Shown here one piece after another: positions 7,906-17,399 of a DNA stretch of 64,000 nucleotides; the stretch's first letter is position 1, and each line of letters opens with the position of its first letter. The notes below the pieces were generated by a model. That model was not told the DNA's origin and did no database searches. It saw only the letters and a list, made by a program, of their open reading frames with translations. The stretch is taken from the NCBI RefSeq assembly GCF_003345295.1, contig NZ_CP031056.1, positions 186,001-250,000 on the forward strand, written 5' to 3'. This DNA is from Vibrio splendidus. Lineage in GTDB: Bacteria; Pseudomonadota; Gammaproteobacteria; Enterobacterales; Vibrionaceae. The position numbers and the translations under genes are program-made.

Positions 7906-9576
7906 ATGTGGGATAACATTGTTACATTGTCAGAAGACAAGAAACAAGTGGTGGCATGTCTGCCGTCGGGGTTTGTGGTTGAAGCAAGCTTTGATAACAC
8001 GACGTTGCCACCAACCTTGGAAGCTTTGGACGCATCAAACTATTTTCTTTTTGAAGAAGAGGTGTTGCGCTTCGTCACTCTTGCCAAAGAAGGTAAAGGG
8101 GAAGCTTACGAAGGAGTCTTGATTGCCGAAGTTCGTAACGCAAGCGTTGCCGTCGAACTGTCTGATGACGAGATGCTGGCGAGTCTGGTGGTGACGGGAC
8201 CACATCATGGACATGCACTGCGCGGGAGCGACATCATTCATTGTTTAGCCCAAGCCCACATAACAAAGGGAATTAATAAGTTAGCGCTCAGAAAAGTGCT
8301 GATGATGAGTAACAAGCTTAAACCCGGTGAAAAGTTTACTCAACCCGTCGCGAAAGGGACGCAGCCAGTAAAGGGCAAAGATGCTAAGTTTGCCGCCTTG
8401 GTTGAAGACATTACTCGCCAAGTCTTGAAGCCTCGCAGTAAAGACGAAGGCAAGATTGATATGCGAGACTTGGGGCAAACCATTACTGTTGGTCAAAATG
8501 ATCACTTGATGAAGCGTACTCCCGCGACCAAAGGCATCGCTGGCTTTACCGTTCAAGGTCGAATTATCCCACCGCTTCCTGGACAAGACAGTTTAATTAA
8601 GCCTGGAAAGGGCACCTACATCTCCCCTGACGACCCCAATTTATTACTCGCTTCATTTCCTGGATTACCCATAATCAAAGATAGAACTATTGAAGTAGAT
8701 GACGCCTTGTGTGTTAGCAACGTAGATGTCTCAACCGGACACGTTAAATTCAAAGGCAATGTCTTTGTCTCTGGGAACATTGAACCGGGAATGATCGTTA
8801 AAGCGACAGGAAGTGTCACGGTTGGTGGCTTTATTGAATCGGCAGAAGTCCAAGCACAGGGTGACATAAAAGTCGCGAAGGGGATTATCGGTCATACGAC
8901 TAAAGAGGGTGAGCCGAAAAGCTGCAAGGTGTTTAGCAAAGGTTCTATCACAGCAAGCTACGCGCAGAACGCAGAACTCCAAACCGCCACCGACCTTCGA
9001 CTGGGTGTGCACAGCATGAGTAATGATATTCGTTGTGGTAACAACCTTATCGTGATGGATAGTTTGAAGAAGCACGGTACGCTCAGTGGCGGCGAAGCTA
9101 GAGTCGGTGGGAAAGTGGAATGTGTCTTTTTAGGCGTAGAAGGAGATACCGCAACCAAGGTACACGGATTTGCACGTTACGATGGTTATCGACAAAAGAT
9201 AGCCGAGCTGAAAGAAACTTATAAGCACACTCAAGAGCAGACCATGGATGTGATTCGCCAAGAGCTCGAATTTAAGAAGCGACCAAAAGCGGAACGCAGC
9301 GAAGAGCAAGCGCTAGAAATTGAGCAGCAAAGAGAAAAAAATAATCTTGCGATCGAAAATACTAAATCACAGTTGGATACGCTTGAAGCTGAGTTTGAAA
9401 CTAACCTTGCCGAGTGCACAGTTGAGGCGCATGAAAAGGTGTATACCCGAGTGACGATTCAATTTGGTGATGAGACAGTCACCACCAAGCGAACCCATGG
9501 CGGCAGTGTTTTCTCGTTCAACCAATACGAGATTCAATGTTCATTCAAAATGGAACAAGAAGATATCTCGTTGTAA
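7906..9576 (+). CDS. FapA family (DUF342) protein
   Basis: DUF342 proteins form a right-handed parallel beta-helix; the family is named for a putative flagellar assembly protein A, but the biochemical role is not settled. The 556-residue product shows the family's core (RTPATKGIAGFTVQGRIIPP, residues about 205-224; then repeated short beta-helix turns such as VFVSGNIEPGMIVKATGSVTVGGFIESAEVQAQGDIKV at 287-324). A charged coiled-coil segment follows (about 430-510). There is no signal peptide or membrane segment, so it is probably cytoplasmic. No flagellar gene is nearby. It is a single-gene unit closed by the hairpin at 9650. Confidence 0.85.
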   Translation: MWDNIVTLSEDKKQVVACLPSGFVVEASFDNTTLPPTLEALDASNYFLFEEEVLRFVTLAKEGKGEAYEGVLIAEVRNASVAVELSDDEMLASLVVTGPHHGHALRGSDIIHCLAQAHITKGINKLALRKVLMMSNKLKPGEKFTQPVAKGTQPVKGKDAKFAALVEDITRQVLKPRSKDEGKIDMRDLGQTITVGQNDHLMKRTPATKGIAGFTVQGRIIPPLPGQDSLIKPGKGTYISPDDPNLLLASFPGLPIIKDRTIEVDDALCVSNVDVSTGHVKFKGNVFVSGNIEPGMIVKATGSVTVGGFIESAEVQAQGDIKVAKGIIGHTTKEGEPKSCKVFSKGSITASYAQNAELQTATDLRLGVHSMSNDIRCGNNLIVMDSLKKHGTLSGGEARVGGKVECVFLGVEGDTATKVHGFARYDGYRQKIAELKETYKHTQEQTMDVIRQELEFKKRPKAERSEEQALEIEQQREKNNLAIENTKSQLDTLEAEFETNLAECTVEAHEKVYTRVTIQFGDETVTTKRTHGGSVFSFNQYEIQCSFKMEQEDISL

Positions 9577-9649
9577 TTGAAATACTTTGAAATTGACCGA
9601 CTCTGAATAGAGCGGCTCGAGCTATTTTCTACTCATTAGAACAAACAAA

Positions 9650-9675
9650 AAAGGGGGAGCTGATGCTCCCCCTTT
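9650..9675. terminator. Bidirectional terminator between the DUF342 gene and lapB
   Basis: Perfect 11-bp stem AAAGGGGGAGC / GCTCCCCCTTT with a TGAT loop, A-rich on the left and T-containing on the right. It can serve the converging transcripts. Confidence 0.88.
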
Positions 9676-9724
9676 GCTTTATCTGATATTGATTTAGTTA
9701 GATTCTTTAAGTCACATAAGCGCT

Positions 9725-11839
9725 TTAACTTGCTGCTCTTACCTTGCCTTGCTTCAAGTCTGACAGAACTTGTGCTTTCGGGCCGTCGGCAATAATGCTG
9801 CCTCTCTCCATCACAATCACTCGATCTACAATATCCAACATCGATGTTTTGTGGGTGATAAGAATCAATGTCTCGCTTGGCAATAACTGGTTGAGTTGAT
9901 GTTTGATGTGCATCTCCGAGCGATTATCCATCGCACTGGTCGGTTCATCCATCAAAAGCACGGGTGGACGTCCTAAGAAGGCTCTAGCTATGGCAATCGA
10001 CTGACGTTGACCACCAGATAGCAATGCACCACCTTCGCCCACTTGGCGTTCTAAGCCTGCTGGATCTTGCTGAGTAAACGCGGTCACGCCTGCACGGTTG
10101 GCTGCGTCCATCACATCACGGTCATCGACCAACGGTCGACCTAAGGTAATGTTGTCTCTTACTGAACCGTAGAACAGGTTACTGTCTTGCGGTACACAGC
10201 CTATATTGCGTCGTACATCGACATGATGCAGTTGTTCCATGTCAGTGTCATCAATGCGCACATGGCCTTCTGTAGGCTTGTATAGGCCCATAATCAAACG
10301 TTCTAGCGTGGTCTTGCCTGAACCAATTCGACCAATGATCGCGACTTTTTCACCGGGTTTGATATTAAGGGTTAGGTCTCTGATAGAAGCGACAGGCGAG
10401 TCTGGGTAGTGGAACGTCACTTTATCTAGCGCAATATGACCCTGAATAATCGGACGGTGGATGTAGCGCTTACCTTCTTCCTGTTCATCAGGCATCGACA
10501 TTACTTGTTCAATCAAAGTCATTGATGACTTCGCTTGGTTGTAACGTGTAGAAAGCAAAGACAGTTGAACAAGAGGGCCAATTGCACGGCCGCTCAACAT
10601 GGTCGCGGCAATCAAGCCACCCATAGTGAGTTCACCTTCTGCGATGAGGTACACACCAAAAATGATCATACCTACATTGGTACTTTGTTGTACAAAGCCA
10701 GCCGTGTTTTGGATGCTGTCGGTGATGCGGCGACTTTTGATATTCCAGTTTGCCATGTGAGCAACCGCTTCTTCCCAACGGAATTGGAACTGACTTTGCG
10801 CGCTGAATAGCTTAACGGTTTCTAACCCAGCCAAGCTCTCAATTAAGTTCGCGTACTTCTGAGAAGCAAGTCGAGAGCCTTCTTCAATCGTACGACGCAG
10901 TGGCCCTTGGATTAACAGTGCATAGATAATCAAAATGACCACACCGACGACAGGAACAAACACAAGGTTTCCGGCCATCAGCCAAATTAACGCCAAGAAC
11001 ATCAGCGCGAATGGTAAGTCGATTAACGAGCCAATGGTTGCTGAGGTAAAGAACTCACGGATTGATTCAAATTCTTGCAGGTTTTTCGCGAAAGCGCCAA
11101 CAGAGGCGGGCTTTGCTTCCATGCGAATCCCCAGAACTTTACTGAACAGTTTAGAGGAAATTAAGATATCGGATTTTTTCCCCGCGACATCAATGAAGTA
11201 ACTGCGCATTAACTTGAGAAGCAGATCGAAAAGGAAGACGACGAAAATACCACTCGCCAACACCCACAGGGTTTCAAAGGCAAGGTTAGGGACTACTTTG
11301 TCGTACACCAAACGAGTAAACATTGGCGCGGCAATGGCGAAGATATTGATCAGAATGGATGCTATCAACACGTCACGATAGATGTTTTTAGATTCCCAAA
11401 TAGTGCTCCAAAACCAGTGACCTTTGCGTGTTTTTAGAACTTCTGGTGAACGTTCATCATAACGGAATTGTTTTTTTACCAAGAAGTAGCGGCCGATGAA
11501 TTGTTCTTTGAGTTCATCGACTGGAATGACGATAGGCACCATCCCGCTTTCTGCGGTGATGATCTCTGCTTCTTGTTTTTCTAAATCGATACTATTTAGA
11601 ACACATGCTTCGCCCTGTTTGAGAAGTAGAATAGCAGGCAGAATCAGGTGAGGAATACTTTCTAACTCGGAACGGTTTTCTTTCGCCACTAATCCCGCTC
11701 GTTCAGCTGAACGAGGGAATAGGAAAGGGGTTAGCTTTCCATCGGATAGTGGTAGCCCATTGATCAACGCTTCGGGCGAGTTAGCTAACCCGTAATACCG
11801 ACTAACGTAGATCAGTGAGTTTAATAGTGGATCTTGCAT
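9725..11839 (-). CDS. lapB: Type I secretion ABC transporter LapB
   Basis: Inner-membrane ABC exporter that drives secretion of a giant RTX-type adhesin. The 704 residues comprise an N-terminal C39-peptidase-like domain without an obvious catalytic cysteine (1-130), a six-helix membrane domain (about 155-440), and an ATPase domain with Walker A GRIGSGKTT, signature LSGGQRQS and Walker B PPVLLMDEPTSA. The inactive peptidase-like domain is typical of transporters that do not cleave a leader. It is the last gene of lapC-lapG-lapD-lapB, 18 bases after lapD. Function rests on the neighbours as much as the sequence. Confidence 0.9.
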   Translation of the reverse strand: MQDPLLNSLIYVSRYYGLANSPEALINGLPLSDGKLTPFLFPRSAERAGLVAKENRSELESIPHLILPAILLLKQGEACVLNSIDLEKQEAEIITAESGMVPIVIPVDELKEQFIGRYFLVKKQFRYDERSPEVLKTRKGHWFWSTIWESKNIYRDVLIASILINIFAIAAPMFTRLVYDKVVPNLAFETLWVLASGIFVVFLFDLLLKLMRSYFIDVAGKKSDILISSKLFSKVLGIRMEAKPASVGAFAKNLQEFESIREFFTSATIGSLIDLPFALMFLALIWLMAGNLVFVPVVGVVILIIYALLIQGPLRRTIEEGSRLASQKYANLIESLAGLETVKLFSAQSQFQFRWEEAVAHMANWNIKSRRITDSIQNTAGFVQQSTNVGMIIFGVYLIAEGELTMGGLIAATMLSGRAIGPLVQLSLLSTRYNQAKSSMTLIEQVMSMPDEQEEGKRYIHRPIIQGHIALDKVTFHYPDSPVASIRDLTLNIKPGEKVAIIGRIGSGKTTLERLIMGLYKPTEGHVRIDDTDMEQLHHVDVRRNIGCVPQDSNLFYGSVRDNITLGRPLVDDRDVMDAANRAGVTAFTQQDPAGLERQVGEGGALLSGGQRQSIAIARAFLGRPPVLLMDEPTSAMDNRSEMHIKHQLNQLLPSETLILITHKTSMLDIVDRVIVMERGSIIADGPKAQVLSDLKQGKVRAAS

Positions 11840-11857
11840 GCGATATAACCCTTACAA

Positions 11858-13768
11858 CTATTTATCAACAATGAAGCCTTGGAACACTTCTACGTAGTTA
11901 TCAGACAGGATATCTAGCTGAGTCTGAGTTTCTATTCGAGACGCAATGGTGGTTATGCCTAGGTTGTGAGCGGTTCTAGAGATCGACGTTAAGGTGAATT
12001 TCTGTTTTTCATCATCAAGGTTGTGCGTAAACAAGTAATCCAACTTCACATAGCTTGGGCGGTACTCGTTGATGTAATCCAATGATTGGAAATTACGTCC
12101 GTAGTTATCAACACCGAATACGGACTCAGCGTTACGAATGGTGTTACACAGCAGCGCCGTGTAGTGCGGAACATTGATGAAACAATTTTCTGGAATCTCA
12201 AAATGCAGCAGGTGAGCAATTGAGGCATTGTGTTCAAGAGTTTTACCAATCCAGCGGATGAAGCTCGGCTGAGAAATACTGCTTGGCGAAATATTGATAG
12301 CAACGGGGCTCGTTATTTCTTTCGCATTCAGTTTCTCTATCATCTTCTCGATAACGTATTGGTCGAGAATGTGGCTCATTTCTAACTGTTCTAGTGCGTA
12401 TAGATATTGGTTTGCACCGTAACGAACCCCTTCTTTTTCAATCGCAGAGAACACTTCTTGGTGATACGTTTTGCCAAAGCTATTGTTTGCAGCTTGCAGA
12501 CGGAAGGTGACAAGGTCGTTGATGATCGCTTCTTCAACCAACATACGCCATTGTTGTTTACCCATCACAGCACCATGATCGTCTGCCGTTACGTAGCCGT
12601 AAGTCAGTTCTCGGTTCGCCTTGGCACTTGAGAGCGCGTTATCGACCAACGACATGATTTCGGTACTGGTTTTTCGCGTGTTGCTGTATGTCACACCTAG
12701 AGCGATGTGTGGGTTCGCCGTACCTGTTGGGTCTGAGCCTAGGTTTTGAATGCAGTTTACGATGCTGCCAGCAACAAGTTTAAGTTCGCTTTCATCAATG
12801 TTTGGCATGATGAAACCGAATTCGTCACTAGAAATACGGGCGATGGTGATATCTGGTGATGAGATTGAAGCTTGCAGCTGTTCAGCCAGTTGATGAACCA
12901 AGGCATCTCCTTCTTGATAGCCTTTTTCGTCGTACTCTTCACTAATAAACTCGGCTTTTAGTACGGCTAAACCACCTAAACTGGACTCTTCTAACCACTG
13001 AGTTAATTGAGACATGTAGTAAGCGCGGTTGCCTAGCTGAGATACAGGGTCGATATACGCTCTTTCACGCAGCTTTTGAGCTTCTTTCGCTTGGTTTTTA
13101 AAGGCCAGTTCAACTTGGGTCGACATGTGGTTGATACCGTCGACAACTAAGGTGAGATCCTTTGTTTTCGGACGAGCCAGTGGTTCACCAAACTGATTCT
13201 TCGCGATCTGATCCATCTTAGTAATGATCAACGAGAGCGGGCGTAAAGCACGCTTAAGGATCCAAGAGATAGACACTAAACCGAGCAAGAAGATCGTGCC
13301 AAAGATGCTCAGTAAGCGGATGAACGCTTGCCAAAGCTGATCGTAGGCAGGACCAGGGTGACTTACGATCTCGACTTCTGCCAGTTGCATCCAGCCACTG
13401 GTAATTACGCGGCGGTCATGAACAGGCTCAAATAAATTTAGGTTGGTAAACCACTCTGGTACGCCGGTTGGCTTTACAGGGTATGAACGGAGAATGTCAT
13501 CCCCGGTGTCTAGGAAAATCAATCGCACGACGGAATAAGAACTGCCATCAAATAGGGCGTTGATAACAGACTCCACTGCCACCTTGTCCTTTTCTTCTAG
13601 GTAAGGGGCGAGAGCCAGTCCAACAGTATTAATGGTATTACTTACCTCAGAGCGTTGCTGCTCCTCTAAGTATCCACGGGTGGTATTGAATTCGATCATA
13701 AAAACTGACGTCATCAGCAGTATGAATACCGCAACCATCCCGACCACAAGCTGTTTATATAAAGTCAT
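11858..13768 (-). CDS. lapD: c-di-GMP receptor LapD controlling adhesin proteolysis
   Basis: LapD senses cytoplasmic c-di-GMP through a degenerate EAL domain and sequesters the periplasmic protease LapG, so adhesin stays on the surface. The 636-residue protein has an N-terminal membrane helix (about 9-27), a periplasmic domain, a second helix (about 150-172), a HAMP linker, a degenerate GGDEF domain (SSDEFGF in place of GGDEF) and a degenerate C-terminal EAL domain lacking the EAL signature (ends FQGFIVDK). These losses fit a receptor, not an enzyme. lapG lies 5 bases upstream, so the pair is co-transcribed. Confidence 0.93.
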   Translation of the reverse strand: MTLYKQLVVGMVAVFILLMTSVFMIEFNTTRGYLEEQQRSEVSNTINTVGLALAPYLEEKDKVAVESVINALFDGSSYSVVRLIFLDTGDDILRSYPVKPTGVPEWFTNLNLFEPVHDRRVITSGWMQLAEVEIVSHPGPAYDQLWQAFIRLLSIFGTIFLLGLVSISWILKRALRPLSLIITKMDQIAKNQFGEPLARPKTKDLTLVVDGINHMSTQVELAFKNQAKEAQKLRERAYIDPVSQLGNRAYYMSQLTQWLEESSLGGLAVLKAEFISEEYDEKGYQEGDALVHQLAEQLQASISSPDITIARISSDEFGFIMPNIDESELKLVAGSIVNCIQNLGSDPTGTANPHIALGVTYSNTRKTSTEIMSLVDNALSSAKANRELTYGYVTADDHGAVMGKQQWRMLVEEAIINDLVTFRLQAANNSFGKTYHQEVFSAIEKEGVRYGANQYLYALEQLEMSHILDQYVIEKMIEKLNAKEITSPVAINISPSSISQPSFIRWIGKTLEHNASIAHLLHFEIPENCFINVPHYTALLCNTIRNAESVFGVDNYGRNFQSLDYINEYRPSYVKLDYLFTHNLDDEKQKFTLTSISRTAHNLGITTIASRIETQTQLDILSDNYVEVFQGFIVDK

Positions 13769-13773
13769 TGTAC

Positions 13774-14442
13774 CTACTCATCGTAATTGATAATGGGTTT
13801 GTTTAAATTTAGAGAGCGCTCACGAGAACGTAGGTCGTTCCATAAGCTCAATCTTGAAGATTTCCCTGCCAGCTTACCGCTGCCTGCTGCCGACTTAATT
13901 AACCAAAGGTTTTTACCATTGAAACTGTATATCGGTCGCAGGTCTCCGCGTTTAGAACCGCGTTTTATTTCAGGGTTTAAGTTATCCAAAATTAGTGGTT
14001 CTGCACTGGGTGTCGAGTAGTACGCCAACACCATATGGAATTGGTTTAACTCAAGTGCTTTTACGTACACCAATCGCAATTTTTTATCTGGGACGCCGAG
14101 TTCAAGTAAAGAGAAGTATTTTGCAATAGTGAAGTCTTCGCAATCGCCGGCGTTGCTGCCTAAAAACTCCAGTGGTGTCGCCCAGTAGTCATTCTTTCCC
14201 CACAGTATGTTGTCATCGACAAAGTACATTTGGTTGAAGAACCGGTTTACCGAATCGAGCTTTTCCGTTTCACTTAGCCCTTCGTACGACGTCATATTGG
14301 AGCGCCATGTTGCCACTCGTTTTCCGGCTCTTTCCCCGTAGGTTGCAGTAACCGCGTCTATCCACCTTTGGTCGCTCTTGTTGAGCGCGACTGAGGTAAA
14401 AGAGGTGAGGACCAGCAACAATAACGAAATCCGAGATTTCAT
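13774..14442 (-). CDS. lapG: Periplasmic cysteine protease LapG
   Basis: Bacterial transglutaminase-like cysteine protease that cleaves the N-terminus of Lap-type adhesins and releases them from the cell. The 222-residue protein begins with a signal peptide (MKSRISLLLLVLTSFTSVAL) and carries the C-H-D triad: Cys101 in GDCEDF, His136 in NQFHMVLAYY and Asp153 in LILDNL. LapG enzymes are calcium dependent and are inhibited by LapD. Gene order and the intact triad make the call strong. Confidence 0.94.
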   Translation of the reverse strand: MKSRISLLLLVLTSFTSVALNKSDQRWIDAVTATYGERAGKRVATWRSNMTSYEGLSETEKLDSVNRFFNQMYFVDDNILWGKNDYWATPLEFLGSNAGDCEDFTIAKYFSLLELGVPDKKLRLVYVKALELNQFHMVLAYYSTPSAEPLILDNLNPEIKRGSKRGDLRPIYSFNGKNLWLIKSAAGSGKLAGKSSRLSLWNDLRSRERSLNLNKPIINYDE

Positions 14443-14501
14443 AGCCTCTGCTCTTGTCTGTTCACTGTGTATTGAAAGGCGCTATCAAGCATCAAACGTC
14501 C

Positions 14502-15893
14502 TTACTCTTTTAATGCGTTGTTTTGAGCGCTTAATAGTGGCTTCAACATGTACTCAAGTACGGTTCTCTTGCCCGTGATGATATCGACTGAGGCTGTCAT
14601 ACCTGGAATGATCGGCAACTCTTCGTTATGTCCAAAGCTGTATTTATCGGTACGTACACGCACGATGTAGAAGCTGTTGCCTTCTTCATCTTGAGTGGTA
14701 TCGGCACTGATGTGTTCTAGTACACCTTCTAAACCGCCATATTTTGTGAAGTCATAGGCACTAAATTTAACAATGGCGGTCAGTTCTGGGCGTAGGAATG
14801 CGATATCTTGCGGAGCGATTTTAGCTTCAACCAATAGCGAGTCTTCAGTCGGTACAATCTCAACAATGTCCATACCCGGCTGAATAACACCACCCACGGT
14901 ATTAATACCTAGCGTTTTGACTGTGCCCGTTACGGGAGAGACCACGATGGTACGGTTTACTCTGTCTTCAAGGCCAACCGAAGATTCGGTCATTGCAGAG
15001 AGCTTGTCTTGTGCTTGGTTCAGTTTTTCTTGTTGTTCTGAGCGGAAACTCAATGCAGCATCGATACGGCTGAGCATCGCTTCTTTGATGGCGGAACGTA
15101 GAAGAGGGATTTTGAGTTCGCTCGAGGTCATTTCTCGGCGAGTGTCATTCACTTGTCTTTGAAGCTTGAGGAGTTCAATTCTTGGCACCACCCCTTCATC
15201 GGCAAGCGGCTTTGTTATATCTAATTCTTGGCGGGCGAATTTGTAACTTTGTCTTAAGTTATTGACGCGCGATTTTATTTCAACAAGGTCTTGTTGCTTC
15301 TGTTCAACTTGTTGATCAAAAACGGAAAGTTGGTTTCTTAGGTTGTTCAGGTCTTGACGATATTCGGCTTTTTGGCGATTAACCAGTTTAGGTTGAAGTT
15401 CGTATAGCTTTGGTGGGAAGGCGAGTTTGCCGTAGTCGAGTAACACACTTTGTTTCCAGTCTTCGACGGAGAACTCTTCGTTGATGACCACGCTGTTAAA
15501 GGAAGCTGAAAGCATTAATACGCTGGCAGTTAAGTTTGCCACTTGTTGTTCGCGCTCTCGGAAGTCAGAACGGAATCGAGTGTCATCGATCAACAGCAGC
15601 TGTTGACCTTTTTGAACGCGTTGACCCTCCCTTACTAATATTTCTTTTACGAGGCCGCCCTCAAGGTTTTGCACCACTTGGATTTGGGAAGAGGGGATGA
15701 CCTTGCCTTGGCCAACGGTGACTTTATCGATCTCAGCCCAAGCGGACCACCCAATAGCAGCAATAAAAAACAGAACGATCACCCATAACATAATACGCGC
15801 ACTGGTGGGCGTATTGAGTAGTAGTGCCGCTGTTTTATCATCGACGTACTCAAGTTCGGTTTCGTTCAATTTGCTGTAATTCTTCTGGCTCAT
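14502..15893 (-). CDS. lapC: Type I secretion membrane fusion protein LapC (HlyD family)
   Basis: Periplasmic adaptor linking the LapB exporter to a TolC-like outer-membrane channel. The 463-residue product has a short cytoplasmic N-terminus, one membrane helix (about 32-52, ARIMLWVIVLFFIAAIGW), a lipoyl/barrel-sandwich segment (VQNLEGGLVKEILVREGQRVQKGQQLL), a long coiled-coil hairpin (about 120-300) and the C-terminal beta-barrel domain (VVSPVTGTVKTLGINTVGGVIQPG). An AAGGAC ribosome site precedes the ATG. It is the first gene of the lap operon. No TolC/LapE homologue or adhesin lies in this window. Confidence 0.92.
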   Translation of the reverse strand: MSQKNYSKLNETELEYVDDKTAALLLNTPTSARIMLWVIVLFFIAAIGWSAWAEIDKVTVGQGKVIPSSQIQVVQNLEGGLVKEILVREGQRVQKGQQLLLIDDTRFRSDFREREQQVANLTASVLMLSASFNSVVINEEFSVEDWKQSVLLDYGKLAFPPKLYELQPKLVNRQKAEYRQDLNNLRNQLSVFDQQVEQKQQDLVEIKSRVNNLRQSYKFARQELDITKPLADEGVVPRIELLKLQRQVNDTRREMTSSELKIPLLRSAIKEAMLSRIDAALSFRSEQQEKLNQAQDKLSAMTESSVGLEDRVNRTIVVSPVTGTVKTLGINTVGGVIQPGMDIVEIVPTEDSLLVEAKIAPQDIAFLRPELTAIVKFSAYDFTKYGGLEGVLEHISADTTQDEEGNSFYIVRVRTDKYSFGHNEELPIIPGMTASVDIITGKRTVLEYMLKPLLSAQNNALKE

Positions 15894-16005
15894 GACTGTC
15901 CTTGTTTGCTAAATAAAAGTGCAAGCCTATTGAGTGTATTCTTACTTTTGATAAATGTTAAGATTTTGCTCCTTTAAATCTTTGAATTTATATATTTTTT
16001 AAGAC

Positions 16006-17310
16006 TTATCGGTTCTTGAAATCTGTTTTATCCAATTGGTGCTTTCTCAGCTTGTCATACAGTGTCTTTCGCGACACTTGCAGCTCTTGTTGCACTTCTT
16101 TTAAACGCCCTTGATGGCGATGTAGTGCCTCAATTAAGATAATTTGTTCAAAGCTATCAGTGCGTTGGTTCAACGACTGTTGCTGCTCCTCAATGCTCAC
16201 GTCACGTTCATCCGCATCATTTTGCTCACCAGTATCACCGTCGAGCGACGGCTGCTTAATTTGAGTCAGCACTCTGAGTTCGGCATGTTGGCGAAGCTGG
16301 CGAATGTTTTCCGTCCAATGAGTCGCAATGAGTCGTTGAATCTCTTTTTCTGTAATGACAGGTGGCGGCAGCTGATATCGACTTGCCGCACCACGAGCAA
16401 AATGCTTAAACAAGGAGCCAATATCTTCGGTTCGTTGCGCCAAGGTTAGCAAATCAAATCGGCGGAACTCACCTACAATTGTAGTTGGAACTATTGTCGT
16501 TGCGATAATGATACAAGTTGCATTGGTCTTGCATGAGTTTTCACGAAGTAGAGTGGGTTTTAGAGCTGCTAACCAGCGCCATTGTTGTGAAGTTAGTGCT
16601 TCTGTTTCATGGATATAAAGTGTTCCGCCCTGATGTTTGCTGAATAATTGCACAACAAACTGATCAAACGTAGCTTGGTCATTGCGTGGTAAATTGAACG
16701 CAGCGACAGGGCAAAGTTCTGCGGATTGATGGCTGTGTAGATCGTGCGTGTACTGCGCCGTGACCCTTTTACCTGTCCCTAGATCGCCGACAAACAGTAG
16801 AAGAGGGTGAGTTTTGGTATCTAAGGTGATCAGTTCTCGGCGTAATGCCTGCATGGATGGCGATTGACCAATCAGTTTTGGTCCCACCTGATTCTGCATC
16901 GCCAACTCTTTACGTAATAAGTTGTTCTCTTCAACCAGTGCGAGTTTATCTGCGGCTTTTTTTACCGCGGTGAGCAGGGCATCGACCACAAATGGCTTTT
17001 CCAGAAAATCGTAAGCGCCGGCTTTCATTGCGGACACCGCTGTTTGCACGTCACCATGCCCAGTAAGGACGATGATCTGAAAATTAGGATTTTGGCTCAG
17101 CAACTTTTGTGTCAATTGAATGCCATCCATCACAGGCATGTGAATATCGGTGATGACAATTCCAGCTTGCGCGGTATCTATTTTCTTTAGTGCCTCAATA
17201 GCATTAGGAAAGCAGACGATATCGATGCCTTCAATGAGCATGGCTTGTTCTACGGAGTCTCGGATTGCGGGTTCATCGTCGACAAAATAGAGTTTAGGCA
17301 TAGAGTGCAA
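16006..17310 (-). CDS. DctD/NtrC-type response regulator with degenerate AAA+ domain
   Basis: Three domains are visible in 434 residues: a receiver (phospho-acceptor Asp55 in IVITDIHMPVMDG), an AAA+ domain, and a Fis-type helix-turn-helix (residues about 392-425, GRLKEVQQELQVSRKTLYDKL). The AAA+ part is abnormal. Walker A is altered to GDLGTGKR, the sigma-54-contacting GAFTGA loop is absent, and the Walker B region reads LYIHETEAL instead of the usual FLDE. It is therefore unlikely to activate sigma-54 promoters and may be a repressor or phospho-switch. The sensor gene lies immediately upstream (89-base gap holding CAGTATGT repeats). The lap operon follows downstream on the same strand. Confidence 0.85.
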   Translation of the reverse strand: MHSMPKLYFVDDEPAIRDSVEQAMLIEGIDIVCFPNAIEALKKIDTAQAGIVITDIHMPVMDGIQLTQKLLSQNPNFQIIVLTGHGDVQTAVSAMKAGAYDFLEKPFVVDALLTAVKKAADKLALVEENNLLRKELAMQNQVGPKLIGQSPSMQALRRELITLDTKTHPLLLFVGDLGTGKRVTAQYTHDLHSHQSAELCPVAAFNLPRNDQATFDQFVVQLFSKHQGGTLYIHETEALTSQQWRWLAALKPTLLRENSCKTNATCIIIATTIVPTTIVGEFRRFDLLTLAQRTEDIGSLFKHFARGAASRYQLPPPVITEKEIQRLIATHWTENIRQLRQHAELRVLTQIKQPSLDGDTGEQNDADERDVSIEEQQQSLNQRTDSFEQIILIEALHRHQGRLKEVQQELQVSRKTLYDKLRKHQLDKTDFKNR

Positions 17311-17325
17311 AAGTCGAGTCCTTAA

Positions 17326-17363
17326 CAGTATGTGATTTGCTGTATGTCAGATTAGCAGTATGT
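17326..17363. repeat. Three CNGTATGT direct repeats in the sensor-regulator gap
   Basis: CAGTATGT at 17326, CTGTATGT at 17340 and CAGTATGT at 17356 lie 14-16 bases apart, just upstream of the response-regulator start. They could be operator half-sites for its own product; this is inference. Confidence 0.4.
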
Positions 17364-17399
17364 AACATTCGTTTTCTAATCCACAATAACAACGGCACG

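Noticed and set aside
9725..15893. Hemolysin/RTX toxin export operon
   Set aside because: The presence of LapG and LapD types and absence of a toxin or acyltransferase gene point to adhesin secretion instead.
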